Below are positions 37,201-43,767 of a stretch of 64,000 nucleotides of DNA, one piece after another. A model generated the notes under the pieces. That model was given only the letters and a program-made list of their open reading frames with translations, did no database searches and was not told the origin of the DNA. The stretch lies in contig CAXAMN010013891.1 of NCBI GenBank assembly GCA_963970005.1, forward strand, positions 1,189,714 through 1,253,713, written 5' to 3'. Position numbers and translations under genes: made by a program. The stretch is from Durusdinium trenchii (Eukaryota; Sar; Dinophyceae; Suessiales; Symbiodiniaceae). Numbering within the stretch: the stretch's first letter is position 1; every line of letters starts with the position of its first letter.

Positions 37201-37224
37201 TGGAGAGGTTATCGCCAGTGGTGA
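22249..37224 (+). CDS. Giant polyprotein: PR-IN-RT-RNaseH plus about 3,460 extra residues
   Basis: 4991 codons without a stop; the nominal TTG start is not meaningful. Aspartic protease: DTG at 46-48. Integrase: zinc site H277-x3-H281, C288-x2-C291; catalytic D320, D381, E412. RT: DAIQAYIQA, KALYG, and YVDD at 1152-1155. RNase H: D1372, E1419, then DIHTKAF near 1500. Beyond about 1525: an anonymous region; a module with AGPCTGG (C2021) and C-x-H-x-H-type cluster (C2138); helical regions and a Pro-rich linker (about 2790-2890); C4-type cluster (C3363, C3366, C3385, C3388); CCHC knuckle (3745-3758); Tpt1-like region (about 4000-4280); zinc ribbon (C4377, C4380 and two later Cys); acidic linkers; Lys/Ser/Ala-rich C-terminus with a KGKGKSKSKGKSKK basic stretch. 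The standard four enzymes replicate and integrate the element; the extra modules have no assigned role. Confidence 0.9.
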   Translation: MSFDEDDGLVFHHKVIPHVCEGKKDHAGTKTLSIPAKGSRTKFIMDTGCGYDLISKGRAKKLGLEVRESDQSMSFYTANGVTSTKGVADIHFDEFDSTYSPFVLDESPSVLSVGKKCMEEGYTFIWPACGNPYMVSPNYKKIMLEVEGNIPYIVKGSDFCTPTDDVRAEMIARFTLGKDEADYQSTFINCDVDPQGIMCDDDDLPVIEPPKVKRRKRNKKFKASPGEEDEVGSDIAGDSEPEADDDDADDIEVDIVDGASRMVRRGTLKADARKIEHLLTHRYKNPYCESCIRAKMKHFKTHRGAFKRKLKAFGDLVTFDFVDTRNILDQGISTDREIFVIRDRYTGVIWAYPSKERFAKDVVNAINHFKGLKKIKIAYADKAPEFETAMKQLKIPFDHSLPNHPQNNSLAERNNQFIMMTTATCLLEAGLPPCFWSYAVECVSHLLNIEEGEDGVSPWYKLHGKEFHGEKIPFGAKVFFMPSSQGRIEQKHKFDPKGIPGIFAGYEIKPGMNWSRQYRVWSLETFAHQSLAFDANRPIRKLLTPQLTETLVFLAPIEFPLKEGYEKINNTLEGMKIRDRRDGEPEVGDPSRMIDYGDYEPTEPGMDFEELAEREIRDEDDEDAIEGHEADDEERDDPGDDDDPKPDGGHSKILSKPAKAKVPPSTGREDHPPVGDPSMDHMSMGKASDGIIYLNDDGETVKLDRKGNPYKVGSDGRRFFRSSPRPRSKYTPEEWKALSLSDRAIAEKKEALEKEKMKERESKGAGSSKDKRKKKKKEDKDDDPKDVSPNISIDLKEDRTLITDDDDMGGYSPSSASTLFTQLPSDDDYLVEWEEWTSVENGFGPRATWDPLNIIDVNSGEILNDMAVAYAMPTESNRCTTEDFTKNLKDHHLSFPSMPCINSISKHRERYTYADTTNPMSAYRNLFNAAVSRPVSRAEMLKNPKAKASMRKEWLGLHEQGVFDFSVIREYHDVKQEALTLKQVVHFARVHGIIVEKNYQLPMSDERRKFKGRGVLLGNKVKNQNWEAAFFQDLGNSPASFESSRWADFYGCVPGHSVKLADAIQAYIQASLTGPPCWVELPSDAWPDDVDVSKYHRPVVRLLKALYGHPDAGTMWEKHCDTQVRQLGFKPIGDEWPSMYFHEGLKLLLVVYVDDLKLAGPTENMTKGWSMLRTRLRIEPETDLGLYLGCMLTRGESKLHDGTVVNTVSYNMEGLLKLSIEKYLDIVGHDTKLKKVTTPSVPEETKSHPARAPAPGKEAVTCPWCANTFDPKYSGKLHSKSESDVTPDDGNRGSLAPHAASILMKLLYAARVARFDLLRSINMLARNVNKWTSNDDARLHHLMCYVNSTLDKRMIGWVGDPIATLSVGIFADADFAGCGETLRSTSGSHMHVQGKHTRFPIAGGSKRQGCISHSTPEAEIVAADSTLRNFGIPSIGLWQTLSGKAPEILFHDDNQGMIGVARTGKNPTMRHLERTHGISIVSLHEHFQQDHFVLLYEISHKMCADIHTKAFRTPLAWRRACMLINLLDPEDLSSKELADMVSPSVDHKKIDHQIFQTKTDDIPNFPYTQTPVLPRAVFVKGMTGKEGVQDLPNGDCIYVVKVPVYYRRFPPGRYIPSDTCRSTWVLVNGSWNCVEREATPLQQALRFDHWVERACFLYHASKASSSPEAGACLSQSPFLALANVPWTPDAVLQFSIASLSTDPALLQSQEVPLNNCHPATLRVINTLLRLVHGGSGGQDGASIRAFGAVQDHFVRLDSKGKNPKTNKNYRDEWRRDGDTLTRVHNVPRTQEFVPSEDSHCPVRLSDLSDYRRTEKYYKSGKDTKVDSWRFKGNSVGKDDPWIGNTTFLIVSNGHGHSPQHETTDNSNNKQKGDVTAIATGIQTWGMNTIAHEHMFIAQTAKYVASDTPPGRKPVLHLVLQRRSGRSHKYQFELHQQDVKGSQDIFDRCIMLQELERNVPCLVLMCAEEQNWFTFLQTCLKKQFMNIVTITEDDDACSAYGINKVKACVRSSLDCVFFAGPCTGGSAWNRLNRTVSIKAEMQIEKHQELYWSLWNCFAHALDHVFAIGACALTELPRGCEYWRDARMTTLIEGTESHVHDFDGCMYGLATHYGHKNIPIKKPWRVVSWGVQFQSLMKKCDHKHQHAPCAGRETRVTQLYTLRIAQHMIETLNKRALSLWKKQHVASRAPVLCDWSRSPHPSMSNGNPCSEVNINKRFDKIIQSVHDSKKKRFTCENNHDTHDSCASVIIFHNHLEQYFEINQASHFGAGVIQQFAKKKFAEFHPITGGLSPTTLPQEGNSLAFVSHSWRLTTSLHRGDCVVNMFRSTVYGTTGRSMVSAKKLKEHLQILDSRRGESPTLVPRQFVEDMDPGQALQLAEKWMERGVPPVYSISACYCAVEAKGGTIQERLVRSLRVLLSKYDPETDDGKEVARAFFAGIKRVIGIVKSQERQVRPEHKPLEPSPPPNPEHFPYEAFASNDVWDRLELFADNLLALFMPEPFNQEAPVKGMLANLNEKVAKRGVKSINSTAMSKDSLLDITRDGYFYDSMNDLHHRIPIEGRSSNYMIMTDERWERSCRYISLAGASLGFALRLHNKNHPEDLTSLTDLIEIIAEGQSGGTLERCAAINNFQCIQALYQCIHRHVIEHSAISLRSETSAQMITAFQHLEEWFPEVKPDVWTAGYNVLGAELGVHRDLLARDTSISILNQYIAEIHLSEANLDEEPDLETLGKPKEKIYLTFENPSVGPPNLKEFSAVEPQWLCQFRTHHAKNKGLSQDEIIKQMREEARRARDQCGAPKNRDDYTQTFGGKGSSAPPGGPYASSSSGPRPPWERNNEQWDSWSSDIPHGAYDVPRPPPKAPPKCKPMPKPKQPAQPKEWFVTLPPEGVTTIRCNGMDYLGKPIIFNLWTYRSSTTAYATAPFAGPRTAEPGRDWRQYVRRLTYYVGVTLGGNYKSSSSMGLQPLTDSHLRTKVNESDGFWTKLYVEMVEEFDLTSCFQYPSARAMVLILKLIDVPEEAAHHIKFLSSKVGCHTEEKDKVMIDGDTGVMDVDHLSGQIRGVGTGHTILVTDLDYATRASSSKKITTMQYGIRTEMAFENCCVFQVRGERHQDILDTLDRVVVFLKEHGQDQGDGTTVHIWLCLHCMFPNGSTLRLTEATFKEFSRKLAEKAHTIGQLLTTPVLVNIQPDSKFFGPARYDHSHIVTDIVDQVRRSGALATKSSRAWKAMYSVAGVPSANYITGGDKNKIWAVMEKQLTRERVILLCSMDKVRVSALNNMAEDEIQVPISQDNFDRYLNVAMSASDRQPKKTSTKHTVGGSFSQGTEWRDIRFVLKDPEPEEDRMEYWMTGNRGVEKCKATADAAPYLCEDCNKHDASEDWNTHKDNRSHCVNCNFNFWCVQSGTPTIQQERESIWETAVRVRVLWEKNAEWNRLYPAQNLREFMVEGAMMLSRKNPPWIQGALKAISHHGGIRAPSELVEQYCIQGKGSTLFIHRDYDPDSEDYGFRAYMDYGNVAYHDYIQYFFTRKEYQDVFSLDEYRTVTNSELAGDIMEFWTGVLELASIFKDTLFEDWAQINECRRGIEMSFLHFYAASRKSINDNTKRNKPSGLHVTTEEQACINAVMSRYATRPEFRRMVRLAIAPEPKRTSTEEPDVEMKDGEADPASTTPGVEEPEPPTPELDPQDYKDGEGRSVSPTKTWSHYPASNPDTEERKRAAKRSGQGTATASSWKSAYDNLRRVRARAVSQKVCYCCGSNQHHLAICPNTEKKDELMNSFSHMEDTMRKCFTEDDKAIIRRDVESRKRKAKSSKDVEDEDYMDLDDEDIELPEEEPELGSKVPPHSPRAKGRPHSSDSAKEEYAKAVEATKKAFGNASFVTRFKEPVDLFDIADDKEGGEYRVANHRVDRSGPNGKWELDALIQEAAALGVKMPKVKGLVPDPQQVQKVGYRQIEVTCDRGSIEIIPQYGVTFYVEYWNGPKRDATFTDPPKMNPATRIDKFSEESQKVNEVSHRLNRLLRHGVGKHNGIQSHRGRKPHVSPKCNEGGWVNIDEILEYDHVFNDGVDISTITDTQREQDVKTERYQYLCKAMWHAKKLQNRVRYQIAAIRISREDVSLEEERQYWANLMYYSTDAPSFLKHERWIVPCAIRAVASHNSGRETVLEEDVSIYPMWTSHLIPENVAMQLGGSFHMTSLSNIESIMKLGIVPGGMEGSRGSVFFNHFAPWDDRSSKILRSRWPRVGMPVCLYVPIMTLRKLGGRISENSYTVVFREVPWRCVRGAWYWDDHVQAWMRLLLGSTGEQVVLAARHGLWVAQKHTILERADEVTKSASATDDNVQQLVSLIDEVQFDDNGELIEDSISEGAWDEIISRTCEGYRNVDGNILCPSCMHLTSSSLSVCLSCQGRLLSCGIRNTVISDSPVDLVSDDEEEKKEEKEPKDDDQDILDQATMDEIRKAWEEDIAQTEAADDDEDMDIPDPSKPSDGAENFKSDNVETPSFNEDEIDYGRDSDLEDEDERNVIIEIQRSTQQYEGKKRQDGEPEDEDVTDDLHPEANRPTDRDEPGYYVQHGATEFNPEEGRDNEDLPIYCRVPEPRIYAHQERAYCQDVSMNASGLMDRYVVKCVLNMISLMYKSYYCTSLTDFKANWKRKRLDVISKFGTGDSTEIDDDGRPLDPTDDMMLIFANDNNITTEEAWHRFRGEQFICKVALVILSFGHTPQSFKKEYGNFEYPTNLTDAQLEELKAKKANAMTELVQKCIHAIYGCRTYSYFRTDVTSPYHKVIDPLDIMYSRMKSKWEKSILLIIDQHEIRLPPHAQEVIESMARNPNVGHTERWMSVVEHKHVQALTNRLGFGDRAKEIQGKKKQAAKATAKSTSTTKSEAKAASSSRAEAKPASTPRTEAKPSSAPSEEPKPSTAPKSFGPSSAEGTTSSSSRGHSKGGGQPGTSWRPVLTQERREVPQPSEKGKGKSKSKGKSKKGEDDWQDAQGSWDHHGWRGYRQW
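27988..28800 (+). other. Extra domain 1 of the polyprotein: Pro-Cys module
   Basis: Residues about 1914-2185 of the giant polyprotein. Features in order: beta-rich CLVLMCAEE; acidic VTITEDDDACSAYG; DCVFFAGPCTGGSAW with C2021; FDGCMYGL; KKPWRVVSW; CDHKHQHAPCAG (C2138); and TQLYTLRIAQHMI. The acidic stretch followed by a strand and a Pro-Cys turn resembles motifs II-IV of cytosine-C5 methyltransferases, but no clear SAM-binding motif I is seen. A related string of motifs occurs in copia B at 51300-51640 on the minus strand. The methyltransferase link is inference; a structural or nuclease role is possible. Confidence 0.35.
33481..33522 (+). other. Second zinc knuckle (CCHC) inside the polyprotein
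   Basis: Residues 3745-3758 read CYCCGSNQHHLAIC, a perfect C-x2-C-x4-H-x4-C knuckle, the usual nucleocapsid motif. It lies 2,200 residues downstream of RNase H, with Arg/Lys-rich flanks. This suggests that a nucleic-acid-binding, perhaps Gag-derived, unit is fused into Pol. Confidence 0.75.
34240..35100 (+). other. Extra domain 2 of the polyprotein: Tpt1/KptA-like region
   Basis: Residues about 4000-4280. The first lobe has VSHRLNRLLRHGVG (R4012-H4013) followed by GGWVNIDEIL, matching the winged-helix lobe of tRNA 2'-phosphotransferase, where an Arg-His pair and G-W-V precede the second lobe. The second lobe has FHMTSLSNIESIMKLGI where the family has a His-Gly-Thr box and an S-I-x-x-x-G-L helix, then CLYVPIMTLRKLGGRIS and VVFREVP in the expected order. 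The usual HGT is HMTS here and the two further catalytic Arg residues cannot be placed with confidence, so activity is uncertain. Tpt1 removes an internal 2'-phosphate at RNA splice junctions using NAD+. Confidence 0.5.
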
Positions 37225-37744
37225 TTTCTTTGAACGACTATGAGGATACCATGCAAACCAGGGAGGAAATCATTCACCGGATGCCTATCTGACCTGAAAC
37301 GCTGTAAGTGTATCATTGCAGATTCGGATTGACGATTTGATACCATGAGCATAATGGAAGGAAGACAGTCACCGACTGTCTCTCCGACTTGCCGTTCTGT
37401 AAGTGTATCCAAACCAAAACCTACATCTTTTGAGAAGTGTGAAGTCAGTTGCCGATGTGACATCTACGTGGAAGTCACCAGTTCGGATCTACATCAAAGC
37501 GATGCTCTTTTGAGTGGATACTGAGCGAGGCCTCGTGACTGTCTCACTTGCTTAATTCGATTTTTTCATAGGTTCTGAGCCATAGTTGCACACTTTATAT
37601 GTAAAAGTCCGCTTTAGTCCAGCATGTTTTGTAGTATGAGCCTCATATGAGTCTCGCGGCAAATCATACAATTCCTTTTGTAGCACTTACATCCCTAAAT
37701 TTTCGTGTGTGATCGGAACATATTGTTGCCGTTCACATGGGGGG
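37225..37744 (+). other. 3' untranslated region of the giant element
   Basis: 520 bp between the Pol stop and the 3' LTR. It repeats TGTAAGTGTATC (about 37302 and 37398). It ends in CATGGGGGG; the G6 run at 37739-37744 abuts the LTR and is the candidate polypurine tract for plus-strand priming. Confidence 0.6.
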
Positions 37745-37928
37745 TGCGAATGGAAGTGCAGCGACACGTACAGTGCAACTTGTACATATATGTACCATAT
37801 GTACTTTGGCTCAAGGGCCTGGCTCAAGGCTCAAGCGACTAGAAAAGGTGCGGTTTCCGTTCCGACGCTACGCCGCTTATGGACCGTCAGTGATAGCTTC
37901 AAACTTCGCTGATTAAGATCCACTCGCA
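37745..37928 (+). repeat. 3' LTR (184 bp)
   Basis: Identical to the 5' LTR at 18685-18868; TG...CA ends; followed by the ATATT target duplication. Confidence 0.97.
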
Positions 37929-37933
37929 ATATT
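37929..37933. repeat. Target-site duplication, right copy (ATATT)
   Basis: Matches 18680-18684. About 225 bp of ordinary-composition flanking DNA follows before the AT-rich island. Confidence 0.9.
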
Positions 37934-38159
37934 GCATTAGACAGACACCCGAACTTGCAATGTCGATTGTAAGTATCTACTAATTCTCCCTTTATGTCCA
38001 GGAGACGGGCTGTCCAGGGTAAACTCAACCAGTTGCTTTTTTGCCTAGTATTGAGCAGTTTTTCACGTCGGCCAGAGCGGACTCACCCTTAAGCCGAGGC
38101 CAACTTCATTGCATAAGATTGGCCTCCAAAGGAATTTAACAGTCCTCGACCCAGCTTGA

Positions 38160-40140
38160 TTCCGAACGGAAAGAATCAAGAATATTATCAATATTGAGAT
38201 AATCAAATAGCATTAATATTTATTGAAAAATAAATTCAAAATATTATATTAATATATTTATATTTATATTAATATATTTAATATTATATTTATATATATA
38301 TTTAAAAAATAAAAGGTTTAAATTTATAATATTATAGTAAATTATGTAATATATATTATTAGAATTAATATCGAATAAAAAAATAAATGATATTATAAAT
38401 ATAAAGGATTGATAAATTATTAATTTCTAGTATTTATTTAGGAATTTTATGATAAATATTAATTATAATAATTGAATAGATTTGGATGGGTAATGAATTA
38501 TTATTATTAATAATAACATAAATTAATAAGGAAGATAATTCGATAAAAAATAATAATAAAGGATATAAAGAGATAAATAATAATAAAGGATATAAAGAAA
38601 TAAATAATAAGAAGGCTAAAGAGATTAAATTTTATGAATTAATTAAAAATATATAATTAATATTAATTTATAGGATGGGAATTCGTAATTTTTTTTTTTT
38701 TTGATTTATTTATAAATAAAATAATTGATATATTTATAATAAATAATAAATGCATAATGAATATATATATATATATTATTATTTTGCAATGAATTCTTTT
38801 TGTGGTTTTTTATTTTGAAGTAATATGAATATTAGAAGAATTGTCTTAATTTTGGATTATATTTTAAAATTATATTTATTATTTTATTTTTGTTTATTTA
38901 AATAGATTCGATTAGAATAGATTAATAAATTCGATTGAATGTTGCTTCAAAGTAAGGATTTTAGATTTTCCTAAGAATGATTTGGGTTAAAAGGGCTCTA
39001 GGCTCTCTCGGCTGCGGATTGATAAATCTAACCTCCATGGAATAGAGATTAAGTTAATATCTGGGATTTATTCTTTTGGCATTGATTTCATGCCTACAAA
39101 ATATGAAATCGATTTATTGGATTAGATTCCCAATTTTCTAGAGCATTTCGTATAAATATTCCGAATTCAAAGAATAATATTTGGAAGGCTGCAGGCATTT
39201 GGCATTGCATTATAAAACCAATTTAAAAAAATTCCAGATTGATATTGATAAGAATCTATCTATGTTTCATCCTAAATATCAATATATTATTTAATATACC
39301 GAATTTTTAGAATTTATGCCTACAATAATCAATTCTGAGATTGAATAATCCGGGATCATTATATAAATATATCATGATTCTAATTAATCGTGATCAATTC
39401 TTTTAAGGTATTATTAATTATTGTTTCGGATATATTAAATCAAAATAATATATATATTAATTCAAGGTCAAGATATTACCAATTGCCAATAATCAAAGAT
39501 AAATTTAATATAAAATATATTGAGAATCGAATTAGGCATCTTTAATAGATATTAATAAGATTAAAAAATGTTTAAATCCCATTTTTTTAATATCATGTTG
39601 CAACGTAATATAATCTATTATCTATAAAAATAAAATATTAAAAAATTAAAGGATTTGAAAATAATTATCTTAAAATATGAAAGCAATTTTATTGCAAATC
39701 TACGATTAATTATATCTATTTGCCAGATTCTATAATTAATCATAATTCCAAGATAAAATATTTTAGCGATTAACGGGAATTTCTATTTAGAATCTATTAA
39801 AGAAAATCGAGGTCCATCCAAGATCCTAATCTCCCATTTAAGCAAAAATGCAAAATATATGTATAGATTGCATCAAAATCAAAATAAGCGAAAAGCCATC
39901 CAGTGCTTCCAAGCCTTCAACAAGGATATAAATAAGTCATCTTGAATAAATATCGTCGGCATAAAAATTATTCTTTTCATGAAATCATTCATGGGAATAT
40001 CTAATAAGGAGATCAATCAATATGCAGGAAGATATCTTTGATTTCTTAGTTAATCTATATTGAGCCGATTAAATCCTTGAATGGGACCTAGTATTTATGG
40101 GGTGCAAACTAAATGCATCAGACGGGAATTGCAAGATGAA
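38160..40140. other. Extremely AT-rich island
   Basis: About 2 kb of roughly 80% A+T, with abrupt change from neighbouring DNA near 38160 and a gradual return around 40000-40140. No ORF of 60 codons or more. Dominated by TAATAT/ATTTAT strings, several GATATAAAG repeats (about 38545-38600), a T12 run near 38690 and an AT run near 38762. No organellar gene was recognised. Confidence 0.8.
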
Positions 40141-40145
40141 ATCAA

Positions 40146-40257
40146 TGACAGATTTCCTCAAAATCGGTGACAGATTTCCTCAAAATCCCTGATGGATTTC
40201 CCCAAAATCGGGGACGGATTTCCCCTAAAATCCGTGATTGATTTTCCTCAAAAACCG
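40146..40257 (+). repeat. 22-23-bp tandem repeats, five copies
   Basis: Units at 40146, 40168, 40190, 40212 and 40235, consensus TGACGGATTTCCTCAAAATC + SG. Copies 1 and 2 differ by two bases; later ones are more diverged. Confidence 0.9.
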
Positions 40258-40900
40258 AATCAATTTATTGCCCAAAGCCGGAGCCAGTTTTGTTTGCTCG
40301 AACAAGGCCAGTCTTTCCCTAAAACGTATTATTTGTTATTGCTTCAATTTGGGATAAGCATTTATAGTCCAACAGGATAAGAAGTTCCCAGAAAGAAGAA
40401 ATTGTATTCCATAAATTTTCTTCAGATATTCCTTCGATTTTCAATCTAAAATTATTTTCCCTCGTGTCATTTCATATTGGCAAAAAATCAAAATGACAAC
40501 GGCGCTTACGTGCACAAAACCATTCGTCAAACCAATTGTTATTTCCATGAATTTTTGCAATTCCATATTTAGGTGAAATTCCGTATTAAACAGCTCTGTG
40601 GCTTCTATACCAGCCGCTCACCGATCGTTTATGGCAAGATGCCTCTTCAATTCCTCTTTTCCCAATTTAATATGTCGCCTTTATATCTTTATATCAAAAT
40701 GCAAAATTTGCACCAACAAAAAAAATTACGCCTCTTACAATGGAAAAGACACACATCCACAGGCCCATTTTTTTGGGCAAATACCACAAAAAATTGAACA
40801 ATTGTCGATTGAAAAACTAATGTGTCTGTTGTTTACCTGTTCTTGCTTCTGCAATCTGCCCACATAGCATCTCCATTCGTACAAAAAAAATTGGTTTCAG
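40258..40900. other. AT-leaning spacer, no gene recognised
   Basis: Short ORFs only (for example 40573-40797) without motifs. Confidence 0.55.
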
Positions 40901-40904
40901 AATC

Positions 40905-41465
40905 CATGGAGCGTTTGCTTACCTTCATTGCTAAATTGAAACAGAAGAAGTGTATTTCTTTAGATGAGGCACAAGTGCTCCACGGGCTGCTGCGACATTC
41001 GTACGATTTCTTTGCGGTACATTGTGTGCGCCGAGATCGGCATATCCTGCAGGTCATCAGACCATGGCGATGGAGGATTTTTGTGATTGTGTTTGTTCAG
41101 TGGCAAGGCTTGTCGACCCCGTGCTGGGAAGCGAAGCGGGGATTGGTGCAGTGGTCGGTGCCAACACCGGGTTTTAGTGGACTTTGCTAGAGCAATTCCC
41201 AACGAGCTTCTCCGCCACTGGGAAGCGGAAATTAGAGGCTTTTTAAAGGTTTTGAGTCCTGGTCGGTCTATAAGATGTTTAGCCCGGGAATTCTACATTG
41301 TCGATCTTGATTTTCCGACCTTCAGCTGGTCGAAAGGGTTCCTAGCTTTTCGAATCCGGCGGACGATCCTTCTCGACAGAGGAGGGAAGCTATTTGCAGA
41401 TTGCTTGGAACAGAGCAATTCTTAGAATTCATCCACCCTCCAGAATTGCTGAATCGACTCACTGC
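40905..41465 (+). pseudogene. Degraded reverse transcriptase/RNase H-like fragment
   Basis: Three frames together give a plausible RT C-terminal order. ISLDEAQVLHGLLRHSYDFFA resembles the region after RT where a short helix selects the connection to RNase H. RAIPNELLRHWEAE resembles an RNase H-proximal segment. LVERVPSFSNPADDPSRQ near 41325-41380 resembles the N-P-A-D-x-P-S-R motif at the end of DIRS-like and related RNase H domains. Stops and frameshifts separate all three. The class of element is uncertain. Confidence 0.4.
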
Positions 41466-41484
41466 ATAGTTAATACATTCAATG

Positions 41485-41855
41485 GGGTGAGAAATCCTAC
41501 CAGCTGAAATGCACACCCGAATGCAGTCAGAATGGTTACCGGCAATGATTCGTCTTTCTTTGATCTAAATCTATAATAAATCAGAAAACCTCGGGATGGA
41601 TCCGCCTAACCAAATCTCGTATTCCAGACAGCTTGCAAAACAAGGGGTCAAAAAGGATCGTTCTGAATTAAGTTTCTTGTGTAATATCCTTTTGCACTTA
41701 TGTAATTTCGGTATATTCGTGAATTGTATAATAATACATATACCGCGTAGAGTTCTCTCTTTGTGTATACGCCTCTTCTTCCTCCTACACCTTTGCACGC
41801 CTTTAGAATCCCTTGGTTTGGTAGTAACAAACAGATTTAAGTTTAAGGATGAGAA
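41485..41855 (+). repeat. 371-bp direct repeat, copy 1
   Basis: Closely similar (roughly 90%) to 42271-42641 over its full length with a constant offset of 786. It includes CCTACCAGCTGAAATGCACA and CTTTGCACGCCTTTAGAA. No TG...CA ends and no coding signal; minus-strand ORFs are conserved between copies only as fragments. Confidence 0.9.
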
Positions 41856-42270
41856 GGGAATTTCTGCTTGCAGACAATACTTTCTCTATCTATAACCTAA
41901 TAAAGCTCTAGTGAATCTAATCTGTTTGTATACTAATCTAACTACGTTCAAGGGTTCGCGTAAAGGCTGTGCAGATTTTGTGGCAGGAGCGAAGTTGCTA
42001 TGATCCTCTGCGAATTTAAAAATTATTATTTATTAAAATGCTTTCGAAATTTTTTAATTTACATTTTTCGATTTCACTTTGTGATAATGAAACGCAATTC
42101 AATAATATTTTCATATTAGGATCTTAATACCCACCGTGCAATATTGTGATTCTCAGGGCGGGTGGGTGGGTTGACCTTTAAATGATGGTCTGTCCGTAAT
42201 GAATTTGTCCCACCCAACCCATCCGCTCACTACCTCCTGTCCTTTTGCGTCAAACCACTACATCCGCACT
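41856..42270. other. Spacer between the two 371-bp repeats
   Basis: Partly AT-rich (42015-42120); no gene seen. Confidence 0.6.
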
Positions 42271-42641
42271 GGGTAAGAAATCCTACCAGCTGAAATGCAC
42301 ACCCGAATGCAGTCAGAATGGTTACCGGCAATAATTTGTTTTTTTCTGATCTAAACCTGTAATAGATCGAAAACCCTCTGGATGGATCCGCCTAATTAAA
42401 TCTCGTACTCCAGACAACTTGCAAAGCAAGGGGTCAAAAAGGATCGTTCTGAATTGAGTTGCTTGTGTGATGTCCTTTTGCACTTATGCGATTTCGGTGC
42501 GCTCTTGAATTGTATAATAACACACATACCGCATAGAGTTCTCTCTTTGTGCATACGCCTCTTCTTCCTCCTGCACCTTTGCACGCCTTTAGAACCCCTT
42601 GGTTTGGTAGTAACAAACGGATTTAGCTTTAAGGATGAGAA
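42271..42641 (+). repeat. 371-bp direct repeat, copy 2
   Basis: Second copy of 41485-41855; mismatches are scattered and largely transitions. Confidence 0.9.
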
Positions 42642-42711
42642 AGAAAGGCTGACGGGGAACAGCTGCTTTGAAAGCTACTTTGAGATCCATGTTTTGCTTA
42701 ACCCTCATTGA

Positions 42712-42840
42712 TCAGGGTTGTGGGGGGTGTGGTTGGCCTTTTTGTTCCCACACTAGGCCTGTAGTAGAGATGACCACTTTGGCTCCTAGGATGACGTGCA
42801 GGCTTTCATGGCTAGCTAGTTCAAAGGCAGTGAATTGCGC
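42712..42840 (-). pseudogene. Short helicase fragment, same family as 54505-58291
   Basis: The minus frame reads VILGAKVVISTTGLVWEQKG. This matches, with conservative changes, the LIPGARVVITTTGLIWEQKG segment of the superfamily-1 helicase at about 56530-56600. Only some 30 codons survive, joined to the dispersed repeat beginning about 42836. Confidence 0.75.
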
Positions 42841-43080
42841 GGCTGCATGTGACCTGCAGGAGGCAAAAAAATTACGCCTGCAGCTTGCAAGACAAACAAA
42901 CAAAAAATTATTTTAATGACAGTATGGGTGGTTTAATTTTCCTGCAGCCTCCCCACCAACAAACAGGAACATACTCAAAGAAGGGAGCCTTGCCAATCAT
43001 ACTCTGCAGCTGTCTGCTTCGCTCGTTGGGACTCGAGATCTCCAAAGGAAAGGCCTTTGCAACACAACTTTAGTTTTGCG
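42836..43080 (+). repeat. Dispersed repeat S, isolated copy
   Basis: Shares GCGGCTGCATGTGACCTGCA, GCCTGCAGCTTGCAAGACAA, TTTCCTGCAGCC and CTCTGCAGCTGTCTGCTT with the tandem copies at 63175-64000. Confidence 0.8.
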
Positions 43081-43261
43081 CACGCAGCACTCATGTCTTT
43101 CCTATTCATTTCAAGTGGTAGGGAGCAAGCGCGACCATGTGACTCGCACAAACACAGACGAACCTTTTCCTGCGGGGTGTTGGGCCGTGATGGGCTTCGA
43201 TCCATGAAAATCACTGTACACTCTCAAAAGAAATGACATGATGATCAAGCGTCTTTTGACT

Positions 43262-43543
43262 CTACCGATCCCTCCCTCTTAGATCGAAGCCTCTTCTTAT
43301 CGGCTGGCTGAGTGGATCGTTGATGACGAAGACCCCCGTCCACTGTCCTGTTGCCAGGATGGTTGACAAAACGTTATTGCCACGAAGCTTTGTTAAAGAG
43401 TCGGATGCTTGCTGTGGTCCAGGAATCCATCTACAAAAAGAAGTGGAATCCGGATTGGCCAAGGATTCCCGGAGTGCTCGGATATCAAGAGCCGTTCTAC
43501 GGTCTTGAGGGAGCTCTTCACTCGACAAACAATCATATGCCAC
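43262..43543 (-). pseudogene. Copia B RNase H, distal part
   Basis: Contains DRRTALDIRALRES, FCRWIPGPQQASDSLTK and a TGQW ending, the copia RNase H C-terminus, with the last catalytic Asp in ASDSLTK. It begins right at the LINE's target duplication (43544-43549) and continues the RNase H frame that stops at 47328 on the other side of the LINE. Confidence 0.8.
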
Positions 43544-43549
43544 CTTTTC
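43544..43549 (-). repeat. LINE target-site duplication, 3' copy (GAAAAG on minus strand)
   Basis: Matches 47322-47327. Removing the LINE and one copy restores an uninterrupted RNase H reading frame across the junction. Confidence 0.85.
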
Positions 43550-43757
43550 TTTTTTTCTTTCTTTCGTGCGCCAAAGGCGTGTGGGTCACATTATACTAAG
43601 TATTGTACACAAAAAGGTATTTACACGCCCGTAGGCACCCCTACGCCAACCGCGGCGCGCTCACATTACCACTGCGTCTCGGTCAAAGCTGTAGCGTTTC
43701 ATTAATATCAATTCTTGAACTCGACTTCTCATGTTCCGCTTCAGGTGCACAAGCAGA

Positions 43758-43767
43758 NNNNNNNNNN
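43758..43767. other. Assembly gap (10 N)
   Basis: Ten N bases within the LINE 3' untranslated region; the true gap size is unknown. Confidence 1.

Larger units (their letters stand above)
18685..37928 (+). mobile_element. Complete giant Ty1/copia-order LTR retroelement (19,244 bp)
   Basis: Two identical 184-bp direct repeats beginning TG and ending CA bound the element, and a 5-bp direct duplication (ATATT) flanks it. Inside are a Gag-like ORF and a polyprotein ORF with PR-IN-RT-RNaseH order, which defines Ty1/copia (Pseudoviridae-type) elements. A G6 run precedes the 3' LTR. Identical LTRs and two unbroken ORFs totalling about 6,100 codons point to a recent insertion that may still be competent. 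Copia elements are usually about 5-9 kb, so this one is more than double; most of the excess is coding sequence downstream of RNase H. Confidence 0.95.

Noticed and set aside
38160-40140. AT-rich island as inserted mitochondrial DNA
   Set aside because: No cox1, cox3, cob or rRNA fragment could be recognised; kept only as an open question.
41485-42641. The two 371-bp repeats as LTRs of a small element
   Set aside because: No TG...CA ends, no target duplication and no coding sequence in the 415-bp spacer.
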